Assembly (NCBI GenBank): GCA_016522385.1
Contig: JAEKFU010000552.1
Span: 1-5,129 of the forward strand
Length of the DNA stretch: 5,129 bases
From: Pseudomonadota bacterium
GTDB lineage: Bacteria; Pseudomonadota; Alphaproteobacteria; Rhizobiales; Aestuariivirgaceae
Direction: 5' to 3'
This document shows positions 1 to 5,129 of this stretch, piece after piece (positions within the stretch are counted from its first letter, which is position 1; each line of letters starts with the position of its first letter). The position numbers and the translations under genes are program-made. Under the pieces are notes generated by a model. It made no database searches and had not been told where the DNA came from. It saw nothing but the letters and a program-made list of their open reading frames with translations.

Positions 1-700
1 CGAGCTGTTCTGGGGTCGACTCGATATCCAAAATGTCATCGGCGATCTGGAAGGCAAGGCCGATATTGTCGGCATAGGTGCGCAATGCTTGCCGGTCGTC
101 ATCGCCGGCTTGTGCAAGAAGTGCACCTGCCTCCAGCGAAAAGCTAAACAGAGCGCCGGTCTTGAGACTCTGGATCAGCATGATCTCGTCCAAGCTCTGG
201 CCCGATTGGCGTTCGGCCAAAAGGTCGAGCATCTGGCCGCCAACCATGCCGTCCTTGCCGGCGGCACGGGCAAGAGCGAGAACCAGTTCGGCACGGACCT
301 CGGCATTTGCATGGGTCGGGTGATCGCTGAGAATATCGAATGCTAAGGTCAGCAGGCCATCGCCGGCCAGAATGGCCGTCGCCTCGTCGAAGGCGATATG
401 ACAGGCCGGTTTGCCCCTCCTAAGGTCATCATCATCCATCGCCGGCAGGTCATCATGCACTAGCGAATAGCAGTGAACGCATTCGAGTGCTGCCCCGGTG
501 CGCAGGGCTCCGGTCTTGTTTGCATCGAACAGGCGCGCGCTTTCCATAACAAAGAATGGCCTGAGACGTTTGCCTTGGCCGAGCGAGGCATAGCGCATCG
601 CTTCGACGACACGCCTGACGGGGGTATCTAGCGGCAACAGCTCGTCGAGTAACGATTCGACAGCCTGAGCAGTTTGTCTGAGAGCAGCTTCGAATGTCAT
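1..700 (-). CDS. ispA: Short-chain polyprenyl (farnesyl) diphosphate synthase, C-terminus beyond window
   Basis: This is a trans-isoprenyl diphosphate synthase, which condenses isopentenyl diphosphate with allylic diphosphates in the cytoplasm, probably to farnesyl diphosphate. Reading the minus strand from the ATG at 698-700 gives 233 residues open to the window edge. The family is usually about 300 residues, so roughly 65 are missing. Visible motifs in order are GQGKRLRP (41-48), the first aspartate-rich motif DDLPAMDDDD (83-92) followed by LRRGKPACH, LAGD (111-114), GGQMLDL (154-160), KTGAL (180-184) and the second aspartate-rich motif DDILD (221-225). Tyr78, five residues before the first motif, and the two-residue insertion within that motif match bacterial type II farnesyl diphosphate synthases, so a C15 product is inferred. 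A geranylgeranyl diphosphate synthase cannot be fully excluded. No clear Shine-Dalgarno precedes the ATG, and no other start codon is in frame just upstream. The gene is divergent from mtgA. Confidence 0.95.
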   Translation of the reverse strand, partial: MTFEAALRQTAQAVESLLDELLPLDTPVRRVVEAMRYASLGQGKRLRPFFVMESARLFDANKTGALRTGAALECVHCYSLVHDDLPAMDDDDLRRGKPACHIAFDEATAILAGDGLLTLAFDILSDHPTHANAEVRAELVLALARAAGKDGMVGGQMLDLLAERQSGQSLDEIMLIQSLKTGALFSFSLEAGALLAQAGDDDRQALRTYADNIGLAFQIADDILDIESTPEQL

Positions 701-782
701 AGTGTTGGTGATGGTTGGGATTTGTTGCCTAACGTCATAGAGTTGCAACGCCTTAACTTCAACTGTCTTCAGTGAGTTCCAA

Positions 783-1493
783 TTGCGTCGCCATTACGGC
801 ATACGATCCAAAAGGAAACGGCTTGGCCTTTTCAAGCGGCTGGTCTTGCTTATGCTTATCATCCTCGCGCTGCCGTTTCTGCTTGTGCTGGCCTACCGCG
901 TCGTGCCGCCACCGGTGTCGGCGCTGATGGTGCTGCACCGAATTGACGGGCAGGCGGTAGACTATCGCTGGCGGCCGGCCGGCCGGATATCACGTCACCT
1001 GTTCCAAGCTGCTGCGGTTTCTGAGGATGCGCGCATCTGTCAGCACAATGGTGTTGATTGGGGCGTCCTGCAAGGCTTGGCTGAAGAGGCGCTCGATGAA
1101 GGCGGCAAATCGGTGCGAGGCGGATCGACAATTGCCATGCAGACTGCCAAGAATCTGTTCTTGTGGCCGCAAAGATCATATCTGCGCAAACTCCTGGAAA
1201 TTCCAATCAGCCTGTGGATTGATTATATTTGGCCGAAACGCCGGATCGTCGAGGTCTATCTCAACATCGCGGAATGGGGGCCAGGTATTTATGGTGCAGA
1301 AGCTGCCAGCCGGTATCACTTCGGCATTTCGGCCGCCAGGCTGTCGCTGCACCAGGCTGCGCTTCTTGCTGCAGCGCTTCCCAATCCAGCGATCTTTGAT
1401 GCCGGCAGGCCAGGGCCAAATTTGCGCGATAGGGCGCGGCGAGTTGAGGGGCGCATGCGCGGCGCTGATGACTATTTGAAGTGCCTGGAATAA
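783..1493 (+). CDS. mtgA: Monofunctional biosynthetic peptidoglycan glycosyltransferase (GT51)
   Basis: MtgA polymerises lipid II into glycan strands at the periplasmic face of the inner membrane and lacks the transpeptidase domain of class A PBPs. The 236 residues fit the family length. A basic N-terminus (RRHYGIRSKRKR) precedes one membrane anchor at about 20-38. GT51 motifs follow in order: SEDARICQHNGVDW (80-93) with the likely catalytic Glu81, RGGSTIAMQTAKNLFLW (112-128), KRRIVEVYLN (152-161) with Glu157, EWGPGIYGAEAAS (164-176), and LSLHQAALLAAALPNP near the C-terminus. Ile85 takes the place of the usual Phe in motif 1. The start is TTG at 783. The frame is open back to a TAG at 738-740 but has no ATG or GTG upstream, and the first internal ATG (codon 24) would fall inside the membrane segment. 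A weak AGTGAG lies at 771-776. Only 82 bases separate it from divergent ispA, so promoters must be packed there, but I could not pick convincing -35/-10 boxes. Confidence 0.95.
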   Translation: MRRHYGIRSKRKRLGLFKRLVLLMLIILALPFLLVLAYRVVPPPVSALMVLHRIDGQAVDYRWRPAGRISRHLFQAAAVSEDARICQHNGVDWGVLQGLAEEALDEGGKSVRGGSTIAMQTAKNLFLWPQRSYLRKLLEIPISLWIDYIWPKRRIVEVYLNIAEWGPGIYGAEAASRYHFGISAARLSLHQAALLAAALPNPAIFDAGRPGPNLRDRARRVEGRMRGADDYLKCLE

Positions 1494-1520
1494 CTAGTGC
1501 TATTGCGCTGTTTCGGCTCT

Positions 1521-1548
1521 TTGCATTTGCGCTCCCACATTGTATAAG
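1521..1548 (+). promoter_or_regulatory. Possible sigma-70 promoter for rpmF
   Basis: A TATAAG hexamer (1543-1548) matches five of six bases of the -10 consensus. Sixteen bases upstream is TTGCAT (1521-1526), which shares only the TTG with the -35 consensus. It lies in the 131-base gap between mtgA and rpmF, about 75 bases before the rpmF start. That would give a strongly expressed ribosomal protein gene its own transcript. The -10 is good but the -35 is weak, so this remains a prediction. Confidence 0.4.
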
Positions 1549-1613
1549 CCGCCAACCGAATGTGATGCACGTGGCGCACAAGGATTGCGTCGTGCTTTGA
1601 TACATAAATTCTT

Positions 1614-1617
1614 GGAG
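1614..1617 (+). promoter_or_regulatory. rpmF ribosome binding site
   Basis: GGAG lies seven bases before the ATG at 1625. It supports that ATG over the in-frame TTG at 1622, which would add one methionine before the conserved L32 N-terminus MAVPKRK. Confidence 0.7.
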
Positions 1618-1624
1618 CAGATTG

Positions 1625-1810
1625 ATGGCCGTCCCGAAGAGGAAAGTTACGTCAATGAGGCGCGGCAACCGCCGTTCAGGTCACACCAAGGAAACGGTGA
1701 CCTATGTTGAGAATAAGCAGACCGGTGAGCTTCATCGTCCGCATCATATTGACCTCAAGACCGGCATGTACCGCGGCAGGCAGGTTATTGAACCGAAGAG
1801 CGAATTCTAG
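1625..1810 (+). CDS. rpmF: 50S ribosomal protein L32
   Basis: L32 is a small basic protein of the large ribosomal subunit. The 61-residue product starts with the family signature MAVPKRK and contains RRGNRRS (12-18), then TYVENKQTGEL, and the alphaproteobacterial-type C-terminal block PHHIDLKTGMYRGRQV. There are no cysteines, so it is the zinc-free form. The stretch between RRS and TYV (GHTKETV) looks different from the Rhizobiales L32 sequences I remember, which have a DALK-like stretch there; this comparison is from memory. The stop codon TAG (1808-1810) is shared with the left end of a small mobile element: its TA is the target duplication and its G is the element's first base. The empty site would also have read TAG, so the insertion leaves the protein unchanged. 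Confidence 0.97.
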   Translation: MAVPKRKVTSMRRGNRRSGHTKETVTYVENKQTGELHRPHHIDLKTGMYRGRQVIEPKSEF

Positions 1811-1840
1811 AGCGTGTCTTTCTCATATGGAACCATTTGA
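1810..1840 (+). repeat. Left terminal inverted repeat of the MITE-like element
   Basis: These 31 bases match the reverse complement of 2041-2071 at 30 of 31 positions; the only difference is C at 1833 opposite A at 2048. The repeat directly abuts the internal inverted repeat that starts at 1841. Near identity of the arms suggests recent insertion or selection for arm pairing. Confidence 0.9.
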
Positions 1841-1937
1841 TGGTCCAAATCCGGTCACTCGGCTAGTTACGGAACGCTGCGCGATGTGGGTCATCGGGCA
1901 AGTTCGGTGACGACGTCCGATGACCGGATTTGGGCCA
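1841..1937. repeat. Internal inverted repeat inside the element
   Basis: Bases 1841-1857 (TGGTCCAAATCCGGTCA) pair with 1921-1937 at 16 of 17 positions; the exception (T1844 opposite G1934) would be a G-U pair in RNA. Two further dyads overlap it: TTCGGTG (1903-1909) with CACCGAA (1936-1942), and ACGACGTCC (1910-1918) with GGACGTCGT (1964-1972). These cannot all form together, so the segment may fold in alternative ways or record rearranged or nested repeats. Confidence 0.75.
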
Positions 1938-2040
1938 CCGAAGGCCGCGTTTGTGCGCCCGCTGGACGTCGTTATGCTCCGCTTGCGGTCAACCAGACCA
2001 CGGCGCGAAGCATGCCTAGCCAGCAGACGCAGAAACGCGG

Positions 2041-2071
2041 TCAAATGATTCCATATGAGAAAGACACGCTC
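2041..2071 (-). repeat. Right terminal inverted repeat of the MITE-like element
   Basis: This is the partner of 1810-1840, ending in GACACGCTC just before the flanking TA at 2072-2073. The base after the TA is G, which would have completed a TAG stop for rpmF before the insertion. Confidence 0.9.
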
Positions 2072-2103
2072 TAGTCGCACTATAATACCAATGCGGTAAT
2101 TGA

Positions 2104-2136
2104 GGGCTGGCCGAAATGAGCCGGCCCTTTGGCTTT
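2104..2136 (+). terminator. Rho-independent-type terminator, probably native to rpmF
   Basis: GGGCTGGC (2104-2111) pairs with GCCGGCCC (2120-2127) across an 8-base loop, with one G-U pair. TTTGGCTTT follows, a T-rich but interrupted tail. It lies 293 bases after the rpmF stop as the sequence stands. Without the mobile element it would lie about 29 bases after the stop, the normal position for that gene's terminator. Confidence 0.7.
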
Positions 2137-2189
2137 GATACCCCACTTGGGTCAGGACCGTAGATTACGTTACATTTGCCTTTACGGAC

Positions 2190-2408
2190 ATGCATTGGAA
2201 GCAGATTGTTGTCCCAGCATCCGACACTCCTTTTGTTGTCGTTGCCCCAATCGGTCTGGTGCTGACGTTCCTGCTGACGGTCAGCCTGCACCGCCATATC
2301 GGGCCGACGGCGACGCGGGCGATGACGCGTGGGTTGGGCATGATCCAGGCAGCACATCCGGTGCAGTTCGTTCTGACCGACCTCAAAGGAACTGGGATGA
2401 CGGGATAG
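2190..2408 (+). CDS. Possible small single-pass membrane protein, function unknown
   Basis: The 72-residue frame has a hydrophobic stretch at about 15-33 (FVVVAPIGLVLTFLLTVSL), long enough for one membrane span. A basic segment follows (HRHIGPTATRAMTR), then a short tail rich in Gly and Thr. I do not recognise the family. Codons favour G or C in third positions through the second half, as in the flanking genes, and the frame ends 11 bases before the DUF924 start, so the two could be translationally coupled. Against it, no good ribosome binding site precedes the ATG at 2190. The frame is open back to a stop at 2136-2138, but no other ATG, GTG or TTG start appears there. It could be a real accessory membrane protein or chance coding potential in a leader region. 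Confidence 0.5.
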   Translation: MHWKQIVVPASDTPFVVVAPIGLVLTFLLTVSLHRHIGPTATRAMTRGLGMIQAAHPVQFVLTDLKGTGMTG

Positions 2409-2419
2409 GGAATTGAGAT

Positions 2420-2971
2420 ATGGTTTCGACAAAGATTAGTCCGGATGACGTTTTGAAATTTTGGCTGGGACTGCCTAAGGAGGCCTACTTCAAAAGAGAT
2501 GAAGCGCTTGATGCCGAGATCACTGAACGGTTCGCAGACGCACTTGAGACGGCGAAGGCCGGGCAGCTTGATCATTGGCCGCGGACAGTTGAAGGCACGC
2601 TTGCCCTAGTCATCCTGTTGGACCAGTTTTCCCGGAACATTCACCGTGATACGCCGGCAATGTTCGCCGCAGACGACAAGGCTCTTGATGTTGTCAGGAA
2701 CGCACTGGCTGCCGGCGTGCTCGAAAAGCTGCCGTGCGACCAGCAGCAATGGCTGGTGATGCCCTTGATGCATTCAGAGAACCTGACGGACCAGGAACGA
2801 TGTGTTGATCTTTGTAAGCAGGCCGGGCTCGATGAAACGACACCATTTGCCATCGAACATGCCGATATAATCCGCCAGTTTGGCCGGTTTCCACACCGTA
2901 ACGAAGTGTTGGATCGGGAGACGACTCCTGAGGAGATTGCGTTTCTCAAAAATGGTGGTTTTGCTGGGTAG
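2420..2971 (+). CDS. DUF924 family protein
   Basis: This is a 183-residue soluble, mostly helical protein of the DUF924 family (Pfam PF06041), whose biochemical role is not established as far as I know. Family landmarks appear in order: VLKFWLG (11-17) with an aromatic pair at Tyr23-Phe24, LDHWPRTVEGTLALVILLDQFSRN (50-73), a D-rich stretch with ADDKALD (84-90), MPLMHSENLTDQERCV (114-129), FAIEHADIIRQFGRFPHRN (143-161), and the ending TTPEEIAFLKNGGFAG. The length is typical and the whole family span is present. The ATG at 2420 has AGGGAA (2407-2412) seven bases upstream. That site overlaps the stop of the small frame before it, which suggests coupling. No terminator is visible after the gene. 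Confidence 0.93.
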   Translation: MVSTKISPDDVLKFWLGLPKEAYFKRDEALDAEITERFADALETAKAGQLDHWPRTVEGTLALVILLDQFSRNIHRDTPAMFAADDKALDVVRNALAAGVLEKLPCDQQQWLVMPLMHSENLTDQERCVDLCKQAGLDETTPFAIEHADIIRQFGRFPHRNEVLDRETTPEEIAFLKNGGFAG

Positions 2972-3133
2972 TAGCTGCCCACATTCCGGGAATATTCGCC
3001 GTTAACCACACTTGTAAACAGTGTCGCTGCGGACCTTAATTTTAATCGCTTTCGGGTAGCTTGACCGCAAGAGACAAGGGGACGGTGTCTGGCATGGTGC
3101 GGCACCGCCGGAGCAGGTGGCGGTTAACGAGCA
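2972..3133 (+). promoter_or_regulatory. Upstream region of the flippase gene, with short dyads
   Basis: This 162-base gap contains no gene that I can support. It holds a perfect 11-bp palindrome ATTCCGGGAAT (2983-2993), a dyad ACACT/AGTGT (3008-3012 and 3020-3024), and a weak promoter-like pair TTGTAA (3012-3017) and CTTAAT (3035-3040) with a 17-base spacer. A 6-bp hairpin, ACCGCC (3104-3109) with GGCGGT (3119-3124), ends nine bases before the flippase ATG. Pairing would cover the AGGTGG at 3115-3120, one of the few purine-rich stretches available as a ribosome binding site. A promoter here is inferred from gene spacing; the boxes themselves are poor matches. Confidence 0.3.
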
Positions 3134-4498
3134 ATGGATCACGTGCTGAAAGCACTCCCGGGGCCAATGGCGCAGTTTCTCGGTAATATGCTTACCGGGG
3201 ACGGTGACAGCGCACGCTCACAACGCGGCGCCATCACTGCCTTCGCTATCCGCGTTGCTTCAGCCGGTATCCTATTCTTTTCACACGTGTTGCTGGCCCG
3301 CTGGCTCGGAACATTTGAGTTCGGTGTTTACACCTATGTCTGGGTGTGGGTCACGGTCATCGGCACGATGTGTTCGCTGGGATTTGGGACGACCGTCGTA
3401 CGGTTCGTACCTGAGTATTTGGCGCATGGAAAACTCGATCAGGCGCGTGGTTTTCTTCGTGCCGCGCGGGGTATTTCGCTCGGTACTGGCGTCATATGTG
3501 CTGTTGTCGGCCTTGCCGCCTTGCAGATCGGCGACGGCTGGTACGATAAAACCTACAAGGTTCCATTTTCGCTAGCCATGTTATGTCTCCCGGCCTTTGC
3601 CATGACCGATTTTCAAGATGGTGTCGGCCGATCGCAATCATGGATCGCGCTGGCCCTTGCGCCGCCGTACATTGTTCGGCCAATTGCTCTGCTGTGCCTG
3701 ATCGGTTTGGCCGTATTGGTTGGATGGGACCAGGATGCAGAGACTGCGATGTTTGCGCTGGTGTTTGCCGTCTGGCTGACGGCTATCATGCAATATGGCC
3801 TACAGAGGCACCACATGGCTGGTGTCATTCCACCCGGTGGACGCGCATATCAACTCAAACTCTGGATGATCGTTTCCTTACCGGTGTTGCTGTTGGAAGG
3901 CTTCACGCTGGTGATGATGAATATGGACGTGCTGCTCTTAGAGCTTTACGTCGATCCGGATCAAATCGCGATCTATTTTGCTACTGCGCGCACCATCACG
4001 CTGATCTCATTTGTCCACTTTGCCGTCACCGCAGCAGTTATGCCTCGCTTTGCGACCTTGCACGCAAATGGCGACACTGCCAGCATCCGCGGCCTTCTCA
4101 ATCAAGCGCGTCTTTGGACCCTGTTGCCGTCATTGGCTGGTGCGGCCGGTCTGGTCGTGCTCGGCAAGCCTGTCTTGTGGTTGTTCGGGTCGGATTTCAC
4201 CGCCGGTTATCCTTTGATGTTCATCCTTGCCGCAGGCCTGCTCGCCCGTGCAGCCGTCGGGCCGACGCAAGGTCTGCTGGTCGTCACCGGTCACCAGAAC
4301 AAGACAGCAATGATCCTGTCGGGCTCGGTCGTGGCCAACATCGCGCTCAACCTCACCCTGATCCCGCAGTTCGGCCTGGCCGGTGCGGCGTCTGCGACGT
4401 CCATCGCCTACGGGGTAGAGGCGCTGGCGCTCTATCTGGTTGCGCAGCATGCTTTCAACACATCAGGCCGGTCTGAAGTTGCGGGGGACACGTCATGA
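3134..4498 (+). CDS. Wzx/MOP-type polysaccharide flippase (membrane translocase)
   Basis: This is a polytopic inner-membrane protein of the MOP exporter superfamily, polysaccharide transporter branch, which moves lipid-linked oligosaccharides across the membrane. It has 454 residues and roughly 12 hydrophobic segments. A cytoplasmic leader of about 32 residues precedes helix 1 (33-56). The family start LARWLGTFEFGVYTYVW (54-70) follows, then SLGFGTTVVRFVPEY (81-95). The second half carries MMNMDVLLLE (261-270) and VDPDQIAIYFATART (273-287). Its C-terminal block includes LFGSDFTAGYPLMFILAAG (350-368) and NIALNLTLIPQFGLAGAASATS (402-423), typical of the family. The substrate cannot be told from sequence. 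The start is uncertain: the ATG at 3134 has only a weak site, and the ATGs at codons 12 and 19 are alternatives that leave all helices intact. Its stop overlaps the next gene in ATGA, so the two are almost certainly co-translated. Confidence 0.9.
   Translation: MDHVLKALPGPMAQFLGNMLTGDGDSARSQRGAITAFAIRVASAGILFFSHVLLARWLGTFEFGVYTYVWVWVTVIGTMCSLGFGTTVVRFVPEYLAHGKLDQARGFLRAARGISLGTGVICAVVGLAALQIGDGWYDKTYKVPFSLAMLCLPAFAMTDFQDGVGRSQSWIALALAPPYIVRPIALLCLIGLAVLVGWDQDAETAMFALVFAVWLTAIMQYGLQRHHMAGVIPPGGRAYQLKLWMIVSLPVLLLEGFTLVMMNMDVLLLELYVDPDQIAIYFATARTITLISFVHFAVTAAVMPRFATLHANGDTASIRGLLNQARLWTLLPSLAGAAGLVVLGKPVLWLFGSDFTAGYPLMFILAAGLLARAAVGPTQGLLVVTGHQNKTAMILSGSVVANIALNLTLIPQFGLAGAASATSIAYGVEALALYLVAQHAFNTSGRSEVAGDTS
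4483..4488 (+). promoter_or_regulatory. Ribosome binding site of the downstream acetyltransferase-like gene
   Basis: GGGGGA lies six bases before the ATG at 4495, inside the last codons of the flippase gene. It supports the overlapping ATGA start. Confidence 0.6.
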
Positions 4499-5129
4499 CA
4501 CGTCCGTGCGTTAAAAATGTGCTGACTCATGCGGAGTTGAACCCGGCGCACGTCATGGTTGCTGGCAACCTCGAAGTACTGGAGCGGCATCATGATAAGT
4601 GGTGTGCACTCATGCCGAGCGCCCTGGAACCCTCGGTCATCGGTGCTCCGGCCTGGCAGATGCCGATGTTCCGTCATTTGCGCAAAGGTGATGCGGGCAT
4701 AGATACCCTGTTCGTCGGTGATGGCGATGCACCGGGCCGATTGCAGGGCTTGTGGCCGTTTGAGTTACAACACCGCAGATGGGGTCTGCCGGTACCTGTG
4801 GTCACCAGTTGGACGCATGATCTATTTTTCGACGGTGTGCCGCTGATCGGCAAAGAGCAACCGGAAGAGACCGTATTCCGCCTGCTCGAGGCGGCGGCCG
4901 GCACACTGGGTGCCAAGGCGGCGCTGTTTCGCATGCTGCCTGTCGCTGGTGGCTTTTCGCGTACACTGCATCGTGTTGCGGCCCGGCACGGCCTGCCGGT
5001 CACTGAGATAGAGCCGTTCGAGCGGGCTTGCCTGAAGTGTGGCCGGGACTATGAGACCTGGTTCAACGAGAGTTTTCCGCGCAAGAAGCGCAAGGAGTTC
5101 CGCCGGCTTCGCAAACGGCTTGCGGAAAT
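4495..5129 (+). CDS. CelD/BcsL-like GNAT-type acyltransferase, C-terminus beyond window
   Basis: The first 211 residues are present and the frame is open to the window edge. The architecture fits the CelD/BcsL family (COG5653; Acetyltransf_6-type proteins), whose members are found in exopolysaccharide and cellulose loci and are thought to acylate sugars or their carriers. Visible features are an N-terminal region with APAWQMPMF (51-59), a beta-rich stretch (LFVGDGDAPGRLQGLWPFEL, 72-91), LPVVTSWTHDLFFDG-like residues around 98-114, and the family-typical basic segment RKKRKEFRRLRKRLAE (196-211) just after YETWFNES (186-193). That basic segment usually precedes the GNAT core, which lies outside the window, so no catalytic residues can be judged. 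The ATGA overlap with the flippase and a strong ribosome binding site point to one operon for surface polysaccharide. A FemAB-like aminoacyltransferase is a less likely alternative with a similar fold. Confidence 0.75.
   Translation, partial: MTRPCVKNVLTHAELNPAHVMVAGNLEVLERHHDKWCALMPSALEPSVIGAPAWQMPMFRHLRKGDAGIDTLFVGDGDAPGRLQGLWPFELQHRRWGLPVPVVTSWTHDLFFDGVPLIGKEQPEETVFRLLEAAAGTLGAKAALFRMLPVAGGFSRTLHRVAARHGLPVTEIEPFERACLKCGRDYETWFNESFPRKKRKEFRRLRKRLAE

Larger units (their letters stand above)
1810..2071. mobile_element. MITE-like non-autonomous element, IS630/Tc1-mariner-style ends
   Basis: A 262-bp segment is bounded by 31-bp inverted repeats starting GAGCGTGTCTT, with one mismatch (1833 against 2048). 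A TA dinucleotide flanks it at 1808-1809 and 2072-2073, each within a CTAG. TA duplication at CTAG is the known target behaviour of IS630-family transposases, so an element mobilised in trans by such an enzyme is inferred. The ends alone cannot exclude a 4-bp CTAG duplication by another family. No open frame inside resembles a transposase, and the longest minus-strand frame simply runs through one end. The interior carries a second, 17-bp inverted repeat and further short dyads, giving a mosaic palindromic structure reminiscent of rhizobial intergenic mosaic elements. I cannot name a matching family. Confidence 0.8.

Noticed and set aside
78..346. Two short plus-strand frames opposite ispA
   Set aside because: They are antisense to a clearly recognised conserved gene and have no recognisable protein features.
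2081..2086. A perfect TATAAT just outside the right end of the element, as an outward-facing promoter
   Set aside because: No TTGACA-like box lies 16-18 bases upstream. The best match, AAGACA at 2061-2066, is too close (14 bases), and a terminator follows at once.
1823..2146. A 107-codon minus-strand frame across the mobile element, as a possible gene or transposase remnant
   Set aside because: It starts in the rpmF terminator region and reads through the right end and most of the element. No transposase motif is visible and its composition looks like read-through of repeats.
2165..2575. A 136-codon minus-strand frame opposite the small membrane frame and the DUF924 start
   Set aside because: It overlaps a clear DUF924 coding region in antisense and has no recognisable features.
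3583..4476. A 297-codon plus-strand frame inside the flippase gene
   Set aside because: It lies wholly within the flippase gene in another frame, is rich in Cys, Arg and Ser as expected from a frame-shifted GC-rich gene, and shows no family features.
4674..5003. A 109-codon minus-strand frame opposite the acyltransferase-like gene
   Set aside because: It is antisense to a frame with a good ribosome binding site and family-like sequence, and is low in complexity (Ser, Pro, Arg rich).

Overview
The window looks like the chromosome of an alphaproteobacterium, perhaps of the Hyphomicrobiales. The evidence is the type of each encoded protein, the moderately GC-rich coding style, the ispA / mtgA / rpmF neighbourhood, and an L32 protein ending in the PHHIDLKTGMYRGRQV pattern common in that class. 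This placement is an inference from remembered families; no search was run.

Layout. Bases 1-700 (minus strand) hold the N-terminal three quarters of a short-chain polyprenyl diphosphate synthase (IspA type), cut by the window edge. Divergent from it is mtgA (783-1493), a monofunctional peptidoglycan glycosyltransferase with a TTG start. rpmF (1625-1810, ribosomal protein L32) follows with its own likely promoter. A 262-bp non-autonomous transposon-like element (1810-2071) sits in the TA of the rpmF stop codon. It has 31-bp terminal inverted repeats with one mismatch, a TA duplication inside CTAG sites, and a second inverted repeat within. The likely native rpmF terminator (2104-2136) lies just beyond it and appears to have been pushed away from rpmF by the insertion. 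Next come a possible 72-residue membrane protein (2190-2408) and, 11 bases later, a DUF924 protein (2420-2971). After a 162-base gap, a Wzx/MOP-type polysaccharide flippase (3134-4498) overlaps the start of a CelD/BcsL-like GNAT-type protein (4495 onward), which runs off the right edge.

How it fits together. The left part is housekeeping. IspA makes farnesyl diphosphate, the precursor of undecaprenyl phosphate, and MtgA polymerises lipid II built on that carrier. The right part looks like the start of a surface-polysaccharide operon, with an exporter translationally coupled to a probable acyltransferase. The most unusual structure is the small mobile element at the rpmF stop codon, which leaves L32 intact while changing its 3' untranslated region. 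I found no convincing undescribed multi-gene system, CRISPR array, tRNA or rRNA.
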